A stretch of DNA of 20,289 bases, taken from assembly GCA_030149585.1 (NCBI GenBank), contig JASFBJ010000024.1, positions 1 through 20,289 on the forward strand. The letters are read 5' to 3'. The position numbers were made by a program, and so were the translations under genes. This document shows positions 1 through 8,720 of this stretch, piece after piece (position 1 is the first letter of the stretch; each line of letters starts with the position of its first letter). Source of the DNA: Desulfobacterales bacterium. GTDB taxonomy: Bacteria; Desulfobacterota; Desulfobacteria; Desulfobacterales; JASFBJ01. The notes under the pieces were generated by a model. The model saw nothing but the letters and a program-made list of their open reading frames with translations, had not been told where the DNA came from and ran no database searches.

Positions 1-106
1 TGGCCTGAAGCTGTGATGCATAGTTGGGGAAGTTAATTCGTCCTCGTTCCTAAAGTCTGCGATTACAGTACACCGACCATTATAGATATGGATATGGAGA
101 TTTTTT
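1..106. other. left-edge segment upstream of ldcA, possible 3' tail of a preceding gene
   Basis: Only one + frame stays open from the window edge. It reads eleven codons (…WPEAVMHSWGS) and ends at a TAA at 34-36, so it could be the C-terminus of an upstream gene. It is far too short to identify. The remaining bases hold the ldcA ribosome binding site (GGAGA at 96-100). No clear promoter or terminator is visible here. Confidence 0.2.
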
Positions 107-1051
107 ATGATAGACAAACAAAATAAAATAATAAAACCGTTTATCCTTAATCCTGGTGATGAAATCGGCGTGGTTGCTCCTGCCAGTCCTTTTGATTTTA
201 AAAAGTTTAATCAGGGTGTCTCTGTTCTGGAAAATCTGGGATATAAGGTTGTTATCCTGCCGGGTCTGTTTAAAACGAGCGGGTATTTAGCCGGCTCTGA
301 TCAGCATCGGGCGGATATTATTCATAAGATGTTTGCAGCGTCCAATATAAAGGCAGTTTTTTGCGCCAGAGGTGGCTTTGGGTCCTTAAGAATATTACCC
401 TTGCTGGATTTTGATTTAATAAAAAAGAATCCCAAAATTTTTTTGGGCTTTAGCGATATAACCGCATTATTATCAGTTTTAAAAGAAAAATGCTCTATGG
501 TGGTTTTTCATGGCCCAAATATTACAACTCTTGGTAATTCAGGAGAGCAATTTGCGAAAACTTTATTAAATGCCATGACCGAGAATAAACCCGTTGAAAT
601 TCAGGAGCCAGGGGCGATTATTTTAAAGCCAGGAATTGCCTTTGGCAGGGTAATAGGTGGTAATTTAAGTACAATCTGCCATCTTTTGGGCACCCCTTTT
701 GCACCTGCCTTTAAAAACTCTATTTTGCTGCTGGAAGATAGAGGTGAAGCCCTTTACCGCATAGATAGGATGTTGACCCAACTTAAACTGGCTGGTTGTT
801 TTAAGGAACTGGCTGGCCTCATTTTGGGGGATTTTGCCCAATGCAATGATAAACAACTGATTTATCAGTTGGTTAAATCGGTTTTTAAAGAGATTGAACT
901 CCCGATTCTGGCAGGTTTGCCCATAGGTCATATCCAGCAGAATATAACGATTCCTCTGGGCATTGAGGCAATGCTTGATACTGAGCGAAAGGGAATATTT
1001 TTTCAGGAAGCCGCAATTTGCAGTGAAATTATTCAGACTGAAATCAAATAG
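107..1051 (+). CDS. ldcA: LD-carboxypeptidase (peptidase family S66, LdcA-like)
   Basis: Cytoplasmic murein tetrapeptide L,D-carboxypeptidase. The family removes the terminal D-Ala from L-Ala-D-Glu-mDAP-D-Ala during peptidoglycan recycling. The 314-residue length is normal. There is no signal peptide: the N-terminus runs straight into the family's opening motif (PGDEIGVVAPASP, residues 16-28). The expected serine nucleophile is Ser116 in GFSDIT, and the other two triad members fit Glu210 (LLLED) and His275 (IGHIQQN). The ATG at 107 has GGAGA seven to eleven bases upstream. The gene is followed after only seven bases by a serine hydrolase, which suggests co-transcription in a wall-recycling pair. 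The family is clear; the exact muropeptide substrate is inferred. Confidence 0.93.
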   Translation: MIDKQNKIIKPFILNPGDEIGVVAPASPFDFKKFNQGVSVLENLGYKVVILPGLFKTSGYLAGSDQHRADIIHKMFAASNIKAVFCARGGFGSLRILPLLDFDLIKKNPKIFLGFSDITALLSVLKEKCSMVVFHGPNITTLGNSGEQFAKTLLNAMTENKPVEIQEPGAIILKPGIAFGRVIGGNLSTICHLLGTPFAPAFKNSILLLEDRGEALYRIDRMLTQLKLAGCFKELAGLILGDFAQCNDKQLIYQLVKSVFKEIELPILAGLPIGHIQQNITIPLGIEAMLDTERKGIFFQEAAICSEIIQTEIK

Positions 1052-1058
1052 ATAAAAA

Positions 1059-2141
1059 ATGAATCATATTGATCAATTAATGCAAGACGGCCTGGCAGGC
1101 GGAGTTTATCCTGGAGCGGTGCTGCTGGTTTCACGGCAGGGCTCGATTTTATTTCATGCTGCCTATGGCAGGGCTGATATTTTTACCCGCCGGAAGATGA
1201 CTTGCCATACTGTTTTTGATCTGGCCTCTCTAACCAAACCTTTGGCCACAGCACTTGGCATCATGAAGCTTATAGAGCAAAAAAAAATATCTCTGGATAA
1301 GAAAATCGGTGAGTTTTTGCCCTGGTGTGCAAATTCAGATAAGTCTTTTATTAGCATTAGGCAGCTTTTATGTCATTGCTCAGGCCTTCCGGCTTATCGG
1401 CCTTTTTATAAAATATTGCGGAAAATTGAACCGGCAAAAAGGCAAAGGGCTTTTGAAAAGCTGATTCAGCAAGAACCATTAACTTCATCTATCGGCAAAA
1501 TGACTGTTTATAGTGATCCTGGATTTATGCTGCTGGGTCAGGTTATTGAATCTATTTCCCAAATTCCTTTGGATCAATTTGTCGACCAGCATATTTATAA
1601 ACCATTAGGGCTTGGAAATATGTTTTTCCCGGGCCGCTCAGTTAAAGTATCTGGTGACAGCTTTGCGGCTACTGAATTTTGTATGTGGAGAAAAACTCTT
1701 TTAAATGGCGTGGTTCATGATGATAATGCTTATGTAATGGGGGGGGTGGCAGGTCATGCTGGACTTTTTGCAACAGCTAAGGATCTGCACTGCCTGCTTT
1801 GGGAGATGCTGGATATTTATCATGGCTCTTTGAGCAGGGGAGTTTTTCATAAGGATTTACTGAGAATTTTTTGGCGGCCTTGTCATGATTCCGACAAAAC
1901 TCTTGGGTTTGATACACCGGCTGCGAAAAATTCCAGTGCCGGCAACCTTTTTTCAAGACATAGTATCGGACATTTGGGATTTACGGGAACCTCATTCTGG
2001 GTTGACCTTGACCAGGATCTGATTGTTGTTTTTTTAACCAATAGGGTTCATCCTCTCCGTCATAATAATCAGCTTAAATTTTTCAGACCCAAATTGCATA
2101 ATTTGGTCTGGGACAGAGTTCTATCGCGAAATTTGCCCTAA
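1059..2141 (+). CDS. class-C beta-lactamase-related serine hydrolase
   Basis: A penicillin-binding-like hydrolase of the beta-lactamase/transpeptidase fold (COG1680, AmpC/EstB/PbpE type), 360 residues. The acyl-enzyme motif SxxK is Ser57-Leu-Thr-Lys60 (DLASLTK). The second motif YxN-type is Tyr151-Ser-Asp. The C-terminal strand motif that replaces KTG is the HLGFTGTSFW segment near residue 305. The conserved LLCHCSGLPAY stretch (104-113) is also family typical. No signal peptide or membrane anchor is visible, so a cytoplasmic location is likely, unlike classical PBPs. It sits seven bases after ldcA and upstream of the Rod operon, so a role on muropeptides is plausible but unproven; esterase activity is possible. 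The start codon has only a weak RBS and may rely on coupling to ldcA. A run of eight G (1739-1746) lies inside the conserved MGGVAGHAG coding region. Confidence 0.88.
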   Translation: MNHIDQLMQDGLAGGVYPGAVLLVSRQGSILFHAAYGRADIFTRRKMTCHTVFDLASLTKPLATALGIMKLIEQKKISLDKKIGEFLPWCANSDKSFISIRQLLCHCSGLPAYRPFYKILRKIEPAKRQRAFEKLIQQEPLTSSIGKMTVYSDPGFMLLGQVIESISQIPLDQFVDQHIYKPLGLGNMFFPGRSVKVSGDSFAATEFCMWRKTLLNGVVHDDNAYVMGGVAGHAGLFATAKDLHCLLWEMLDIYHGSLSRGVFHKDLLRIFWRPCHDSDKTLGFDTPAAKNSSAGNLFSRHSIGHLGFTGTSFWVDLDQDLIVVFLTNRVHPLRHNNQLKFFRPKLHNLVWDRVLSRNLP

Positions 2142-2200
2142 AAAAATATGTTCATTAATCAATTCAATAATATGGAAGAATAATTTTGCTTGAAATCCTG

Positions 2201-2230
2201 TTGATATTTTGATAGCGCTTAATTTTTAAT
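2201..2230 (+). promoter_or_regulatory. candidate sigma70 promoter of the mre operon
   Basis: A -35-like TTGATA (2201-2206) and a -10-like TTTAAT (2225-2230) are separated by 18 bases, each matching consensus at five of six positions. They lie about 85 bases before the mreB start in a 175-base gap, the only sizeable gap before the five-gene operon. Assigned by eye in AT-rich DNA, so chance is possible. Confidence 0.4.
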
Positions 2231-2316
2231 TATAGTTATAGATTATTAATGCTGCCACTATTTTTTTTTGTAAATTACCTAAAATATTCGCGGTTGAAGT
2301 GCGAAAATGAGGCTTT

Positions 2317-3360
2317 ATGAACTTTTTTATGGATTCAATCCTGGGAATTTTTTCAAGTGATCTGGCTATTGATCTTGGCACTGCCAATACTCTGGTCTAT
2401 GTAAAAGGCAAGGGCATTGTTTTAAGCGAGCCATCGGTAGTAGCTGTAAGAACGGATAATCGCACCAAAAATCGCATTCTGGCAGTTGGTCTTGAGGCAA
2501 AAAATATGCTTGGCCGGACACCTGGTAATATTGTGGCTATTCGTCCCATGCGCGACGGAGTTATTGCGGATTTTGAGGTAACCGAGGCAATGTTGAGGCA
2601 TTTTATCCATAAAGTCCATAACCGGCGCACTTTTGTGAGGCCAAGAATTATTATTGCGGTTCCTTCAGGTATCACCCAGGTGGAAAAGCGTGCTGTTCGC
2701 GAATCCGCTGAATCCGCTGGAGCCAGGGAAGTTTTTTTAATTGAAGAACCAATGGCTGCGGCAATTGGCGCTGATCTTCCTATCACCGAGCCCACTTGTA
2801 ATATGGTCATAGATATTGGAGGTGGAACCACTGAAGTTGCGGTTATTTCATTAGCCGGAATTGTGTACAGTCGATCTTTAAGGGTGGCCGGCGATAAAAT
2901 GGATGAAGCCATTATCCAGTATATTAAAAGAAAGTATAACCTTCTTATTGGTGAGAGGACTGCTGAAATTATCAAAACCACCATTGGGAATGCCTATCCC
3001 AGTCAGGATGTGCTTGAAACTATTGAAGTCAAAGGCAGGGATCTTGTGTCTGGTATCCCGAAAATTTTAGCCATTGATTCAGAAGAGATCAGGGTGGCAA
3101 TTTCAGAGCAGATTGATTCGATTGTCGAGATCGCGAAAATTGCTTTAGAGCAAACACCGCCGGAACTGGCAGCTGATATTGTTGATAATGGAATTGTTTT
3201 AACAGGTGGAGGAGCTTTACTGAAAAATCTTGATAAACTTTTACGCAAAGAGACTGGTTTGCCTATAACCATAACTGAAGATCCTCTTTCCACAGTAGCT
3301 CTTGGCTCTGGGATGGCGCTGGATAATATTGAAATTCTAAAGCAAGTGGTAATTATCTAA
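2317..3360 (+). CDS. mreB: rod shape-determining protein MreB
   Basis: Bacterial actin homologue that forms membrane-associated filaments and guides the lateral-wall elongation complex. The 347-residue length is standard. The phosphate-1 loop is DLAIDLGTANTLVYV near residues 16-30, the phosphate-2 loop is the VIDIGGGTTEVAVISL segment (about 164-179), and the adenosine motif GIVLTGGGALLKNL lies near 290-303. The ATG at 2317 is preceded by TGAGG at 2308-2312. A second in-frame ATG at 2329 is 16 bases from that site and is less likely. It is the first gene of a five-gene Rod operon; mreC begins five bases after its stop. Confidence 0.98.
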   Translation: MNFFMDSILGIFSSDLAIDLGTANTLVYVKGKGIVLSEPSVVAVRTDNRTKNRILAVGLEAKNMLGRTPGNIVAIRPMRDGVIADFEVTEAMLRHFIHKVHNRRTFVRPRIIIAVPSGITQVEKRAVRESAESAGAREVFLIEEPMAAAIGADLPITEPTCNMVIDIGGGTTEVAVISLAGIVYSRSLRVAGDKMDEAIIQYIKRKYNLLIGERTAEIIKTTIGNAYPSQDVLETIEVKGRDLVSGIPKILAIDSEEIRVAISEQIDSIVEIAKIALEQTPPELAADIVDNGIVLTGGGALLKNLDKLLRKETGLPITITEDPLSTVALGSGMALDNIEILKQVVII

Positions 3361-3364
3361 GGTA

Positions 3365-4201
3365 ATGATACCGAAAAAAATGCTGCTGATAGTTGGCGTT
3401 ATAATTATATTTTTCGCTAATATTATTATTTTGGCGATCAACAGTCAGCGCACTTCCCCTTCTTATGGGCCAAGCTGGCTCGCATTGACCTGCATAGCCC
3501 CTTTTCAGCGCACCCTTACCGGTTCAACCCGGTTTATGCAGGATATCTGGAACAACTATTTCAATCTGGTCTCAACGGCCATTGAGAACGACAGATTGGA
3601 AAAAAAATTAAGCCGCGCAAACGAGATAAATAATTTTTGCAATGAAACCCGTCTTTCCAATCTTCGCTTACGCGATCTGCTTGAGCTTAAAAAAGAGACC
3701 CCTTATCATTTTCTGGCAGCAGAGGTTATAAGCCGGGACCCCTCTATCTGGTTTAAAACCGTTATTATTGACAAGGGGCTGGCTGATGGTATTCAAAAAG
3801 GATTTCCTGTGATTATTCCAGACGGCATTATAGGACAGATTATAGATGTCAGTGCTCATTATGCCAAAGTGTTACTTATCGTTGACAGAAACAGTTCTGT
3901 GGATGCACTGGTACAGAAAACAAGAGCCCGCGGAATTATAAAAGGGGGTCAGGCCGGGCGTTGTTTGTTTAAATATGTTTTACGCAAACATGATATCAGC
4001 ATCGGGGATATTGTAATTTCCTCTGGTTTGGACGGGGTTTTTCCTAAAGGCCTTCGGATTGGCAGTGTTTCAGAAATTATCAAGCTCAATTCCGGTATCT
4101 TTCAAACCGTAGCTATTACACCCTATGTTGATTTTGAAAGGCTGGAAGAGGTTTTTGTAGTGGCTTCTTTACCACATCCAGGGGTTGATGCTTTGCAATG
4201 A
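3365..4201 (+). CDS. mreC: rod shape-determining protein MreC
   Basis: Periplasmic scaffold of the elongasome that binds and activates PBP2. The 278-residue protein has a short cytoplasmic lysine-rich start, one membrane segment at about residues 6-27, then a helical region (about 70-105) for dimerisation. The beta-domain follows, with the family signature ISRDPSIWFKTVIIDKG (about 123-139) and GFPVIIPDGIIGQI. The GG of its Shine-Dalgarno-like AAGG touches the mreB stop, so translation is probably coupled. The last four bases overlap mreD (ATGA). Confidence 0.95.
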   Translation: MIPKKMLLIVGVIIIFFANIIILAINSQRTSPSYGPSWLALTCIAPFQRTLTGSTRFMQDIWNNYFNLVSTAIENDRLEKKLSRANEINNFCNETRLSNLRLRDLLELKKETPYHFLAAEVISRDPSIWFKTVIIDKGLADGIQKGFPVIIPDGIIGQIIDVSAHYAKVLLIVDRNSSVDALVQKTRARGIIKGGQAGRCLFKYVLRKHDISIGDIVISSGLDGVFPKGLRIGSVSEIIKLNSGIFQTVAITPYVDFERLEEVFVVASLPHPGVDALQ

Positions 4202-4707
4202 TTTATTGTTTTCACATACTGGTTTGTCTTTGTCTGATCCTTTTCCAGACTACGCTGATGCCGCATTTTTCGATATTTAATCATTTTTATGATCTTTTAA
4301 TTCCTTTTATTGTTTATCTTGGCATTCACCGCAGCGCGCGTGAGGGAGTAATTTTTGTTTTACTCCTTGGTATGATAATGGATGGTTTGTCAGGAGGATT
4401 GGCTGGAATATATCTGTCGGTGTATTTCTGGTTGTGGATCAGTGCTCTTCAGATGACCCAGTTTTTCAGGGTTGATAATTTTCTTTTTCTGACTTTTTTG
4501 ACTGCTGCCGGCATAATTCTGGAAAATTTAATTATGCTGGGAAGCGAGGCACTCTTTAAATCGGAAAGCCTCTCAGCCTCAATAACTTTAAATGATGTAA
4601 TGTGCCAAATTTTATGGGTGGCTTTTACAGGTCCTTTGATTTTATTTTTTCTAAGTTATTCCCAAAAAAGAATTGGTCTCTGGCGTGATAATTTATTTAG
4701 TGACTAA
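4198..4707 (+). CDS. mreD: rod shape-determining membrane protein MreD
   Basis: Integral inner-membrane component of the Rod complex, 169 residues. About five hydrophobic segments run from residue 2 to the C-terminus. The family's central GLIDG-like segment appears as MDGLSGGLAGIYLSVY (about 61-76). Sequence conservation in MreD is low, so the call leans on size, hydrophobic profile and position between mreC and PBP2. The start overlaps the mreC stop in an ATGA arrangement, which indicates coupled translation. Confidence 0.9.
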   Translation: MIYCFHILVCLCLILFQTTLMPHFSIFNHFYDLLIPFIVYLGIHRSAREGVIFVLLLGMIMDGLSGGLAGIYLSVYFWLWISALQMTQFFRVDNFLFLTFLTAAGIILENLIMLGSEALFKSESLSASITLNDVMCQILWVAFTGPLILFFLSYSQKRIGLWRDNLFSD

Positions 4708-4719
4708 AACAGGCAAGCT

Positions 4720-6552
4720 TTGAGCAATTATTTAAAAACCGTAGATGGTGACTGGTTTGACAGGCGTCTGGCAGGTGCCATGTTCTGGATTTTGGCCGCC
4801 TTTATTCTTTTGACAGGCCGCTTATTTTATCTGCAGATGATTGAAGGAAAGGAGCTTAGAAGACTTTCACAATATAACTGTATCAGGATTCAAAGTGTGG
4901 CCTCATCCAGAGGGCTGATTTTTGATCGCAATGGACAACTGCTGGTAGATAACCGGCCATCCTTTGATTTAAATATCATTCTTAAAGATGCCAAACCAGT
5001 TGACCAAACCCTTGCAAAACTTGCTGGCTACACAGGTTTCCCTCTTGCTGAATTTAAAAAAAATATAAAAAATATTAAAAGGGCGCCAGGTTATAAAGCC
5101 ACATTATTAAAATCGGATATAGGCCGGAATATGCTGGCGATTGTGGAAGCTCATAAATATGATCTTCCAGGGGTGGATGTCAGTGTTGTTCCTCTCCGAA
5201 ATTACATCCATCCTCAAAATGCTTCACATCTTTTGGGCTATCTGGGACAGATCAATCCTGATGAGCTTAAACGCTATGCCCATGCCGGTTATAAAAGCGG
5301 TGATTATCTTGGAAAGTTCGGAGTGGAAAAAACTTATGAAAATTTTTTGCGTGGTAAGCGTGGGGGGCGACAGGTTGAGGTTAATGCCACGGGTCAGGTT
5401 ATTCGTGTTCTTGAAACCGTGGAACCCCAGGCAGGCAGTAATCTTTATCTGACCATTGATCAGAATCTGCAGGAACTGGCGGAAGATTTATTAAAAGATA
5501 AAGCCGGCGCAGTTGTGGCTATGGATCCTGGTACCGGTGAAGTATTAGTTATGGCTTCCAGTCCGAGTTTTGATCAAAATGAATTCGTTAGCGGGCTCTC
5601 TCATGAAAAGTGGAATTCTTTGATTTCAAACCCTCTTCGTCCCATGGCAAATAAAGCTATTCAGGCTGAATACCCTCCAGCATCCACTTATAAAATCGTT
5701 ACTGCCATGGCTGGTCTGATGGAAGGGGTTATTGATGAAAATACAACCTTTTATTGCCCCGGCTTTTTTAAATTTGGAGATCGGATTTTCAGGTGCTGGA
5801 AAAAGGCCGGCCACGGTAAAATGAATGTGGTTCAGGCTTTAACCGAATCTTGTGATGTCTTTTTTTATCATGTTGGAGAAGAACTGGGAGTTGATAAACT
5901 CGCTAAATATGCAAAGGCTTGCGGCTTAGGAAGTCCGACCGGAATAGATTTGGCCAATGAATCAAAGGGGTTGATACCGACCAAGGCCTGGAAAAAAAGC
6001 AGGGTTGGTGAAAAATGGTATAAAGGTGAGACCTTATCTATTGCCATTGGCCAGGGTTATAATTTGACAACGCCCCTCCAGATGCTGGCTTTAACTGCGG
6101 CTGTCGGGAATATGGGTATTCGTTATAAGCCGATTATCATACAAAAGGCTGTGTCGGCTGAAGGGGAAATAATATTCCAGCAAAAGCCGGTTCAGCTTGG
6201 AAAACTTCCGGTAAGCCGGGAAATATTGGAAATTATCAGGCAGGGCCTATGGGCGGTAGTTAACAGTAAAAAAGGGACTGCCAGGCGATCCCGGATTGTG
6301 GGTATTGATATGAGCGGTAAAACAGGGACTGCTCAGGTAGTGCGCCGTGGTAAAAACGGTTCAGATGATGATGAGATAGCAGAGCATCATAAAGATCATG
6401 CCTGGTTTGTAGCTTATGCTCCTTCTGAGAATCCGAAAATCGCTGTGACTGTAATTGTGGAGCATGGTGAACACGGCTCCAGTACAGCCGCACCAATTGC
6501 CAAACGATTGATCGAAACTTTTCTGTCAAAAGGAACTGAATCTGATGTTTGA
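4720..6552 (+). CDS. mrdA: penicillin-binding protein 2 (peptidoglycan D,D-transpeptidase)
   Basis: Class B transpeptidase that cross-links new peptidoglycan in lateral-wall growth, partnered with RodA. It has 610 residues: an N-terminal membrane anchor (about 20-40), a pedestal domain beginning with the ASSRGLIFDRNG motif (61-72), and a C-terminal transpeptidase domain. The catalytic SxxK is Ser322-Thr-Tyr-Lys325, the SxN-type motif is Ser377-Cys-Asp379, and the KTG triad is Lys534-Thr-Gly536. The start chosen is TTG at 4720 because the protein from there matches the usual PBP2 N-terminus and no suitable ATG precedes the anchor. The RBS (ACAGG) is weak, so the level of translation may be low. 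It overlaps rodA by eight bases. Confidence 0.96.
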   Translation: MSNYLKTVDGDWFDRRLAGAMFWILAAFILLTGRLFYLQMIEGKELRRLSQYNCIRIQSVASSRGLIFDRNGQLLVDNRPSFDLNIILKDAKPVDQTLAKLAGYTGFPLAEFKKNIKNIKRAPGYKATLLKSDIGRNMLAIVEAHKYDLPGVDVSVVPLRNYIHPQNASHLLGYLGQINPDELKRYAHAGYKSGDYLGKFGVEKTYENFLRGKRGGRQVEVNATGQVIRVLETVEPQAGSNLYLTIDQNLQELAEDLLKDKAGAVVAMDPGTGEVLVMASSPSFDQNEFVSGLSHEKWNSLISNPLRPMANKAIQAEYPPASTYKIVTAMAGLMEGVIDENTTFYCPGFFKFGDRIFRCWKKAGHGKMNVVQALTESCDVFFYHVGEELGVDKLAKYAKACGLGSPTGIDLANESKGLIPTKAWKKSRVGEKWYKGETLSIAIGQGYNLTTPLQMLALTAAVGNMGIRYKPIIIQKAVSAEGEIIFQQKPVQLGKLPVSREILEIIRQGLWAVVNSKKGTARRSRIVGIDMSGKTGTAQVVRRGKNGSDDDEIAEHHKDHAWFVAYAPSENPKIAVTVIVEHGEHGSSTAAPIAKRLIETFLSKGTESDV

Positions 6553-7642
6553 TAGACGTTTGGCCCAATGTTTTGATTGGGGATTATTAGGGCTTACATT
6601 TGCAATCAGCGCTATAGGGCTTGTGGCATTATACAGTGCGGTAAATGCGGGAACTTTGACCCCTCAAAAAATACTATTCAGCAAGCAGCTGATCTGGTTC
6701 GGAATTGGGCTGGTTGTTATGGTTTTTACCTTTTTGCTTAGTTATAAATCATTTGAACGCTGGGCTCATGTTTTTTATGCCGGCGGAATTGCCATGCTGT
6801 TTGCTGTGTCTTTTTATGGCAAAATTATAGGAGGCTCAAAACGGTGGCTGGTTTTTGGCCCGCTTTCCATTCAACCTTCGGAGATAATTAAAATTGCGGT
6901 TGTTATTATTTTAGCGCGTTATTATTCGAAGATAGTCAATCCCCAGGGACTTTCTTTTCGTGATCTGCTGGTGCCTTTTATTATTACCATGATACCCTTT
7001 GTTTTAATTGTTAAACAGCCGGATTTAGGCACGGCTATGGTGGTGGTATTGATTTCAGCTTCCATAACCATTTTTGTTAAAATAGAAAGGCGGACTTTTT
7101 CCTATATAATGCTGGTTTGCACTTTGGGTATACCTCTGGTATGGTTTATCTTAAAGGGCTATCAAAAGCAGCGTATTCTGACTTTTTTAAATCCTGAACG
7201 AGATCCTCTGGGAGCCGGATATCATATTATTCAGTCCAAAATCGCTGTAGGATCTGGAATGCTTCAGGGGAAAGGCTTTCTAAAGGGCACCCAAAACGCA
7301 CTCTCCTTTCTTCCTGAACAGCATACTGATTTTATTTTTTCAGTGTTATCAGAGGAATGGGGGCTTATGGGCTCGCTGACGACTTTATTAATATTTATCA
7401 TGATAATTGCCTGGGGCTTTAATATTGCGCGCTGTTGCAGGGACCCTTTTGGCACCCTTTTGGCAATTGGCATTACATTCATGATTGCATGGCAGGTTTT
7501 TATCAATATCGGGATGGTTATGGGGCTCATGCCGGTTGTCGGGGTACCCCTGCCCTTTATCAGTTATGGTGGATCATCGGTAATCAGTATGATGATCTGC
7601 ATTGGGATTTTATTGAATATATCCATGCGCCGTTTTGAATAG
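6545..7642 (+). CDS. rodA: peptidoglycan glycosyltransferase RodA (SEDS family)
   Basis: SEDS-family membrane polymerase that builds glycan strands from lipid II for rod elongation, acting in a complex with PBP2. The 365-residue protein has about ten hydrophobic segments. Conserved SEDS loops are present: GGSKRWLVFGPLSIQPSE (near 97-114), KQPDLGTAMVV (about 157-167, with the essential Asp), LPEQHTDFIFSVLSEEWG (about 256-273), and the C-terminal PVVGVPLPFISYGGSS (about 331-346). The start lies inside the 3' end of the PBP2 gene in another frame, so translation is coupled. It is the last gene of the Rod operon; a terminator begins directly after its stop. Confidence 0.97.
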   Translation: MFDRRLAQCFDWGLLGLTFAISAIGLVALYSAVNAGTLTPQKILFSKQLIWFGIGLVVMVFTFLLSYKSFERWAHVFYAGGIAMLFAVSFYGKIIGGSKRWLVFGPLSIQPSEIIKIAVVIILARYYSKIVNPQGLSFRDLLVPFIITMIPFVLIVKQPDLGTAMVVVLISASITIFVKIERRTFSYIMLVCTLGIPLVWFILKGYQKQRILTFLNPERDPLGAGYHIIQSKIAVGSGMLQGKGFLKGTQNALSFLPEQHTDFIFSVLSEEWGLMGSLTTLLIFIMIIAWGFNIARCCRDPFGTLLAIGITFMIAWQVFINIGMVMGLMPVVGVPLPFISYGGSSVISMMICIGILLNISMRRFE

Positions 7643-7665
7643 AAACCCTCAAGAAAAGGGTTTTT
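7643..7665 (+). terminator. intrinsic terminator after rodA
   Basis: AACCCT (7644-7649) pairs with AGGGTT (7657-7662) across a seven-base A-rich loop, followed by a T run to 7665. It starts right at the rodA stop codon and closes the mreB-rodA operon. Confidence 0.75.
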
Positions 7666-7748
7666 CATTCAGGGCATGGTGATTATTGAGAGGTTATATA
7701 TAGACAATCCATAGCTATTTATTTTTATGTTCACCGGAAGGAGGATAT

Positions 7749-8174
7749 ATGAAAAAAGAAAAAAAAACAGCAACTATTTCAACCTTGCTGGGTGTTGATA
7801 CAAAGATCGAGGGTATAATCGAGTTTGAAAAAACCATTAGACTGGATGGTAAGGTCAACGGCAAAATTATAAGCAAGAGCGGTACGGTAATTATTGGAGA
7901 GAAAGCGGTTATTGACGCTGAGATGATAGTGGATGTGGCTATTATAAAGGGCCATGTAAATGGCAGTATTGATGCTAAAAGTAAAATAGAAGTTTATCCC
8001 CCGGGTAAAATTATCGGAGATATCAAGGCCCCTTTAATATCAATTGATTCAGGAGTTGTTTTTGATGGTCGATGCCAAATGGCAGAGCCTTCTAAAATAT
8101 CAGATAAAAACAGTAAATCCTTACAGACAAAGAAAGAATCTGTAAACGAAGTTCCTGCGGAAAAAAAAAATTAA
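7749..8174 (+). CDS. bactofilin (polymer-forming cytoskeletal protein, DUF583)
   Basis: Bactofilins self-assemble without nucleotide into beta-helical filaments and recruit wall enzymes or polarity factors. This 141-residue protein has the usual plan: a short lysine-rich N-tail, a central right-handed beta-helix of short repeats (about residues 15-110; for example IEGIIEFEKTIRLDGKVNGKI, then KGHVNGSIDAKSKIEVYPPG and GDIKAPLISIDSGVVFDG), and a disordered, charged C-tail rich in Lys, Ser and Glu. The RBS is strong (GGAAGGAGG ending at 7743). It stands alone between the Rod operon terminator and the ATP synthase promoter. That position suggests a role in cell shape, which remains an inference. 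Confidence 0.9.
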   Translation: MKKEKKTATISTLLGVDTKIEGIIEFEKTIRLDGKVNGKIISKSGTVIIGEKAVIDAEMIVDVAIIKGHVNGSIDAKSKIEVYPPGKIIGDIKAPLISIDSGVVFDGRCQMAEPSKISDKNSKSLQTKKESVNEVPAEKKN

Positions 8175-8181
8175 AAACCTT

Positions 8182-8211
8182 TTGACATTTTGACTGATAT
8201 AATGCTATGGT
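8182..8211 (+). promoter_or_regulatory. candidate sigma70 promoter(s) of the ATP synthase operon
   Basis: A consensus -35 TTGACA (8182-8187) is followed after 18 bases by TATGGT (8206-8211). Two perfect -10 hexamers TATAAT also occur nearby, at 8198-8203 and 8234-8239, but without a well-spaced -35. Any of these could start the atp transcript 55-85 bases before the b' gene. Confidence 0.45.
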
Positions 8212-8294
8212 ATCTTTTGGTTTTGACCTACCTTATAATTATTGCATTAACAAAAGTTTATTTCTTTTTTTTAATATTTTATGGAGGCTCTTAG

Positions 8295-8720
8295 ATGGTT
8301 AATGTTGACGGGTCCTTGATTATCCAGATTATAAACTTTCTGGTTTTAATGGTTGTTTTGAATATGGTTTTATACAAACCAATTCGCGGGATATTACAAC
8401 AGCGCAAAGAGAAAATGGCAGGTCTTGAAAACAGGATTAGCAGTTGTAATCAGGAGGCTGAAGAGCACGACCGCGCATTTTATGAAGGCATTAAAAATGC
8501 GCGGGCAAAAGGCGCTCTGGAAAAAGAGGTTTTTTTGCAGGCAGCCGCAAAAGAGGAAAAAGAGATTATCAGCAAGATTAACAAACAGGCACAGGCTGAA
8601 CTTGCTGATGTCAAGGTCAAAGTCTCCCTGGAAGCTGAGAAGGTAAGTAAGCTTCTACAAAAAAAGATTAATTCATTTGCCGATGATATTGGTCAAAAAA
8701 TTCTTGGGAGGACGATTTAA
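8295..8720 (+). CDS. atpF': ATP synthase Fo subunit b' (second b-type subunit)
   Basis: Membrane-anchored half of the peripheral stalk, which joins Fo to the delta/alpha head of F1. The 141-residue protein has one N-terminal membrane helix (about 8-27) ending in the b-type motif LYKPIRGILQQRK, then a long charged helix to the C-terminus. GGAGG at 8283-8287 precedes the ATG. It is first in the operon and shares its last base with the next b gene (TAATG). Two different b-type genes in tandem predict a b/b' heterodimer, as known in cyanobacteria, alphaproteobacteria and many Desulfobacterota. Confidence 0.93.
   Translation: MVNVDGSLIIQIINFLVLMVVLNMVLYKPIRGILQQRKEKMAGLENRISSCNQEAEEHDRAFYEGIKNARAKGALEKEVFLQAAAKEEKEIISKINKQAQAELADVKVKVSLEAEKVSKLLQKKINSFADDIGQKILGRTI

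Noticed and set aside
169..176. Possible defect in the alpha subunit P-loop (GDRQIGKT; protein residues, not bases)
   Set aside because: Ile in place of Thr at this spot is a common natural variant; the Lys and following Thr are intact.
2397..2984. 195-codon ORF on the - strand
   Set aside because: It lies wholly antisense to mreB, has no RBS or family motif, and reflects the codon pattern of mreB.
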